This document shows positions 5,841-6,819 of a stretch of 6,819 bases of DNA, in pieces. Below the pieces are notes generated by a model that saw only the letters and a list, made by a program, of their open reading frames with translations, was not told where the DNA came from and searched no databases. A program made the translations under genes and the position numbers. The stretch is from Thermomonas sp. (GTDB taxonomy: Bacteria > Pseudomonadota > Gammaproteobacteria > Xanthomonadales > Xanthomonadaceae): the NCBI GenBank assembly GCA_024711415.1, contig JANJSW010000107.1, forward strand, positions 1-6,819. Direction: 5' to 3'. How positions within the stretch are numbered: position 1 is the first letter of the stretch; the number at the start of each line of letters is the position of its first letter.

Positions 5841-5872
5841 GGAAACGCAAACGGCCACCCGGAGGTGGCCGT
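5841..5872 (-). terminator. Rho-independent terminator after rplS
   Basis: ACGGCCACC (5851-5859) and GGTGGCCGT (5864-5872) form a perfect 9-bp stem with a four-base loop. Read on the - strand, the stem is followed by TTGCGTTTCC, a moderate T-rich tail. It begins 21 bp after the rplS stop and separates rplS from hslR. Confidence 0.82.
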
Positions 5873-5893
5873 CGTGCGGACGCTGCGCCGGAA

Positions 5894-6304
5894 TTACTCG
5901 ACGGCGGCTTCGGCAGCGGCCTTGGCGCGCGCCTTGGCGTTGCCGGCCAGGTCTTCCTTGATGCGCGCCTTCTTGCCTTCCAGGCCACGCAGGTAGTACA
6001 GCTTGCTGGCGCGCACGGCGCCACGGCGCTTCACTTCCACCGAGTCGATGGCGGCGCTGTGGGTCTGGAACACGCGCTCCACGCCGAAGCCGTGGGAAAT
6101 CTTGCGCACGGTGAACGCGGAGTTCAGGCCGGCGTTCTTCTTGCCGATGACCACGCCTTCGTAGGCCTGCACGCGCTCGCGGTTGCCTTCCTTCACCTTG
6201 ACGTTGACGACGACGGTGTCGCCGGGGCCGAAGTCGGGCAGCTTGCGCGAGATCTGCGCGGTTTCGAAGTCCTGCAGCAGGGTGTGGATCGAGGGCTTGT
6301 TCAT
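5894..6304 (-). CDS. rplS: 50S ribosomal protein L19
   Basis: This 136-aa protein is L19 of the large ribosomal subunit, located at the 30S-50S interface. Characteristic segments are the N-terminal helix ([14 protein letters not shown]), [22 protein letters not shown] (25-46), the core [11 protein letters not shown] (47-57), [18 protein letters not shown] (66-83), and the end of the fold [18 protein letters not shown]. The E. coli protein has 115 residues. The extra 20 or so here are an Ala/Lys/Glu-rich tail (about 118-136), as often seen in this lineage. AAGG lies eight bases before the ATG as ribosome binding site. It lies downstream of trmD, as in the rpsP-rimM-trmD-rplS operon, but with a 158-bp gap containing a possible promoter and hairpins. 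A terminator follows. Confidence 0.98.
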   Translation of the reverse strand: MNKPSIHTLLQDFETAQISRKLPDFGPGDTVVVNVKVKEGNRERVQAYEGVVIGKKNAGLNSAFTVRKISHGFGVERVFQTHSAAIDSVEVKRRGAVRASKLYYLRGLEGKKARIKEDLAGNAKARAKAAAEAAVE

Positions 6305-6327
6305 GGGATCAACCTTGGAGTTTTGTT

Positions 6328-6343
6328 GCGTGCTTTTGCACGC
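6328..6343 (-). other. Hairpin in the rplS leader, near the ribosome binding site
   Basis: On the - strand, GCGTGC and GCACGC form a perfect 6-bp stem closed by an AAAA loop. The stem ends about 12 bases before the AAGG ribosome binding site of rplS. It is the second of two leader stem-loops and could affect initiation. No known leader motif was recognised. Confidence 0.5.
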
Positions 6344-6363
6344 GCCTGTTGGTGTCGTTGTTG

Positions 6364-6385
6364 CGCGAGTGCACGTGGACCCGCG
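6364..6385 (-). other. Upstream hairpin in the rplS leader
   Basis: On the - strand, CGCGGGT (6385-6379) pairs with ACTCGCG (6370-6364) in seven base pairs, including one G-U pair, around an eight-base loop. Together with the hairpin nearer the start codon it forms a two-stem leader, which suggests but does not prove regulatory RNA. Confidence 0.4.
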
Positions 6386-6430
6386 TCATGGCTCGGTGCA
6401 GCGTGGTACATGGGCAGGGCCCAGCCGCGC

Positions 6431-6436
6431 ATTGTA
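6431..6436 (-). promoter_or_regulatory. Possible -10 box of an rplS promoter in the trmD-rplS gap
   Basis: TACAAT on the - strand matches five of six bases of the -10 consensus and is an AT-rich island in a GC-rich region. It lies 27 bp after the trmD stop and about 127 bp upstream of rplS. No convincing -35 box was found, so the call rests on the -10 alone. Confidence 0.4.
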
Positions 6437-6462
6437 GCGGAAATCCAGCCGCGGTGCCGGGG

Positions 6463-6819
6463 TCAGGCATCTCCGGCTGGCGGCTCGCCCACCGCCTGCA
6501 GCCAGCGCGCGCGGAATGCCTCCAGCAGCGCCCGATCGGCCTTCGACAGCGCCGCCTCGTCCAGCAGGTCTGGGCGGCGCAGCCAGGTGCGGCCCAGCGA
6601 CTGCTGCCGGCGCCAGCGGGCGATCTCGGCATGATTGCCGGACAGCAACACGTCAGGCACCGCGCCGAGCGCGTGTTCGACCGGCCGGGTGTAGTGCGGG
6701 CAGTCCAGCAGGCCGTCGCCCTCGAAACTGTCCTGGACCGCGGATTCGGCGTCATTCAGCGCCCCCTCCTGCAGCCGCGCCACCGCGTCCACCAGCACCG
6801 CCGCGGCCAGCTCGCCGCC
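6463..6819 (-). CDS. trmD: tRNA (guanine(37)-N1)-methyltransferase, C-terminal part (5' end outside window)
   Basis: These are the last 118 residues of TrmD, which uses S-adenosylmethionine to methylate G37 next to the anticodon and so prevents +1 frameshifting. The fragment opens in frame with [16 protein letters not shown], the region just after the SPOUT knot. It continues with [23 protein letters not shown] (24-46), which contains the DSF and the CPHYTRP signature needed for tRNA recognition and catalysis. [17 protein letters not shown] (54-70) and [13 protein letters not shown] (74-86) follow, ending in a helical tail. The catalytic Asp region corresponds to the DSF-containing linker; the trefoil knot and SAM-binding loops lie outside the window. 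It is upstream of rplS, in the expected operon order. Confidence 0.97.
   Translation of the reverse strand, partial: GGELAAAVLVDAVARLQEGALNDAESAVQDSFEGDGLLDCPHYTRPVEHALGAVPDVLLSGNHAEIARWRRQQSLGRTWLRRPDLLDEAALSKADRALLEAFRARWLQAVGEPPAGDA

Overview
The window is GC-rich and has strong G/C bias at third codon positions. It carries a trmD-rplS pair with typical gammaproteobacterial protein sequences. I infer a member of the Xanthomonadales (Lysobacteraceae, in the Lysobacter / Luteimonas / Stenotrophomonas / Xanthomonas neighbourhood). This rests on gene style and composition only, because no database search was possible. Nothing points to a phage, plasmid, insertion sequence, CRISPR array or tRNA/rRNA gene. 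Coding density is high and codon use is uniform.

Layout. On the + strand, positions 1-1192 hold the 3' end of a haem catalase with a clear intrinsic terminator, then a Gly-rich DUF937-type protein, then a 61-aa small membrane protein. Positions 1234-2970 hold a divergent pair: a PLP-dependent Cys/Met-metabolism lyase or synthase (- strand) and an Lrp/AsnC regulator (+ strand). Their shared 96-bp intergenic region contains a perfect 9+9 bp inverted repeat. Positions 2983-3723 (- strand) encode a peptidoglycan-binding-domain plus papain-like (C70/AvrRpt2-like) cysteine protease. The next 227 bp (3724-3950) hold no gene but are dense in repeats: a perfect 12+12 bp inverted repeat just upstream of the protease ribosome binding site, a 14-bp tandem repeat, and a GC-rich branched palindrome. 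Positions 3951-5349 (- strand) hold a WYL-family (YafY-like) regulator followed by a glutathione S-transferase, probably one operon. Positions 5410-6819 (- strand) hold the translation-associated genes hslR (Hsp15), rplS (L19) and the 3' part of trmD. An intrinsic terminator lies after rplS, and a 158-bp leader with two hairpins lies between trmD and rplS.

How the genes relate. trmD and rplS belong to the conserved ribosome/tRNA-maturation operon, and hslR (recycling of stalled 50S subunits) lies just beyond its terminator. The Lrp regulator probably controls the divergent sulfur amino-acid enzyme, as MdeR does for methionine gamma-lyase in Pseudomonas putida. The WYL regulator probably controls the co-directional GST gene. 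The catalase, DUF937 and small membrane genes are neighbours with no proven functional link.

Most of the window is ordinary chromosomal content. The least explained parts are the signal-peptide-less protease with its structured upstream region, the divergent operator, and the rplS leader. I see no convincing evidence of a wholly new system.
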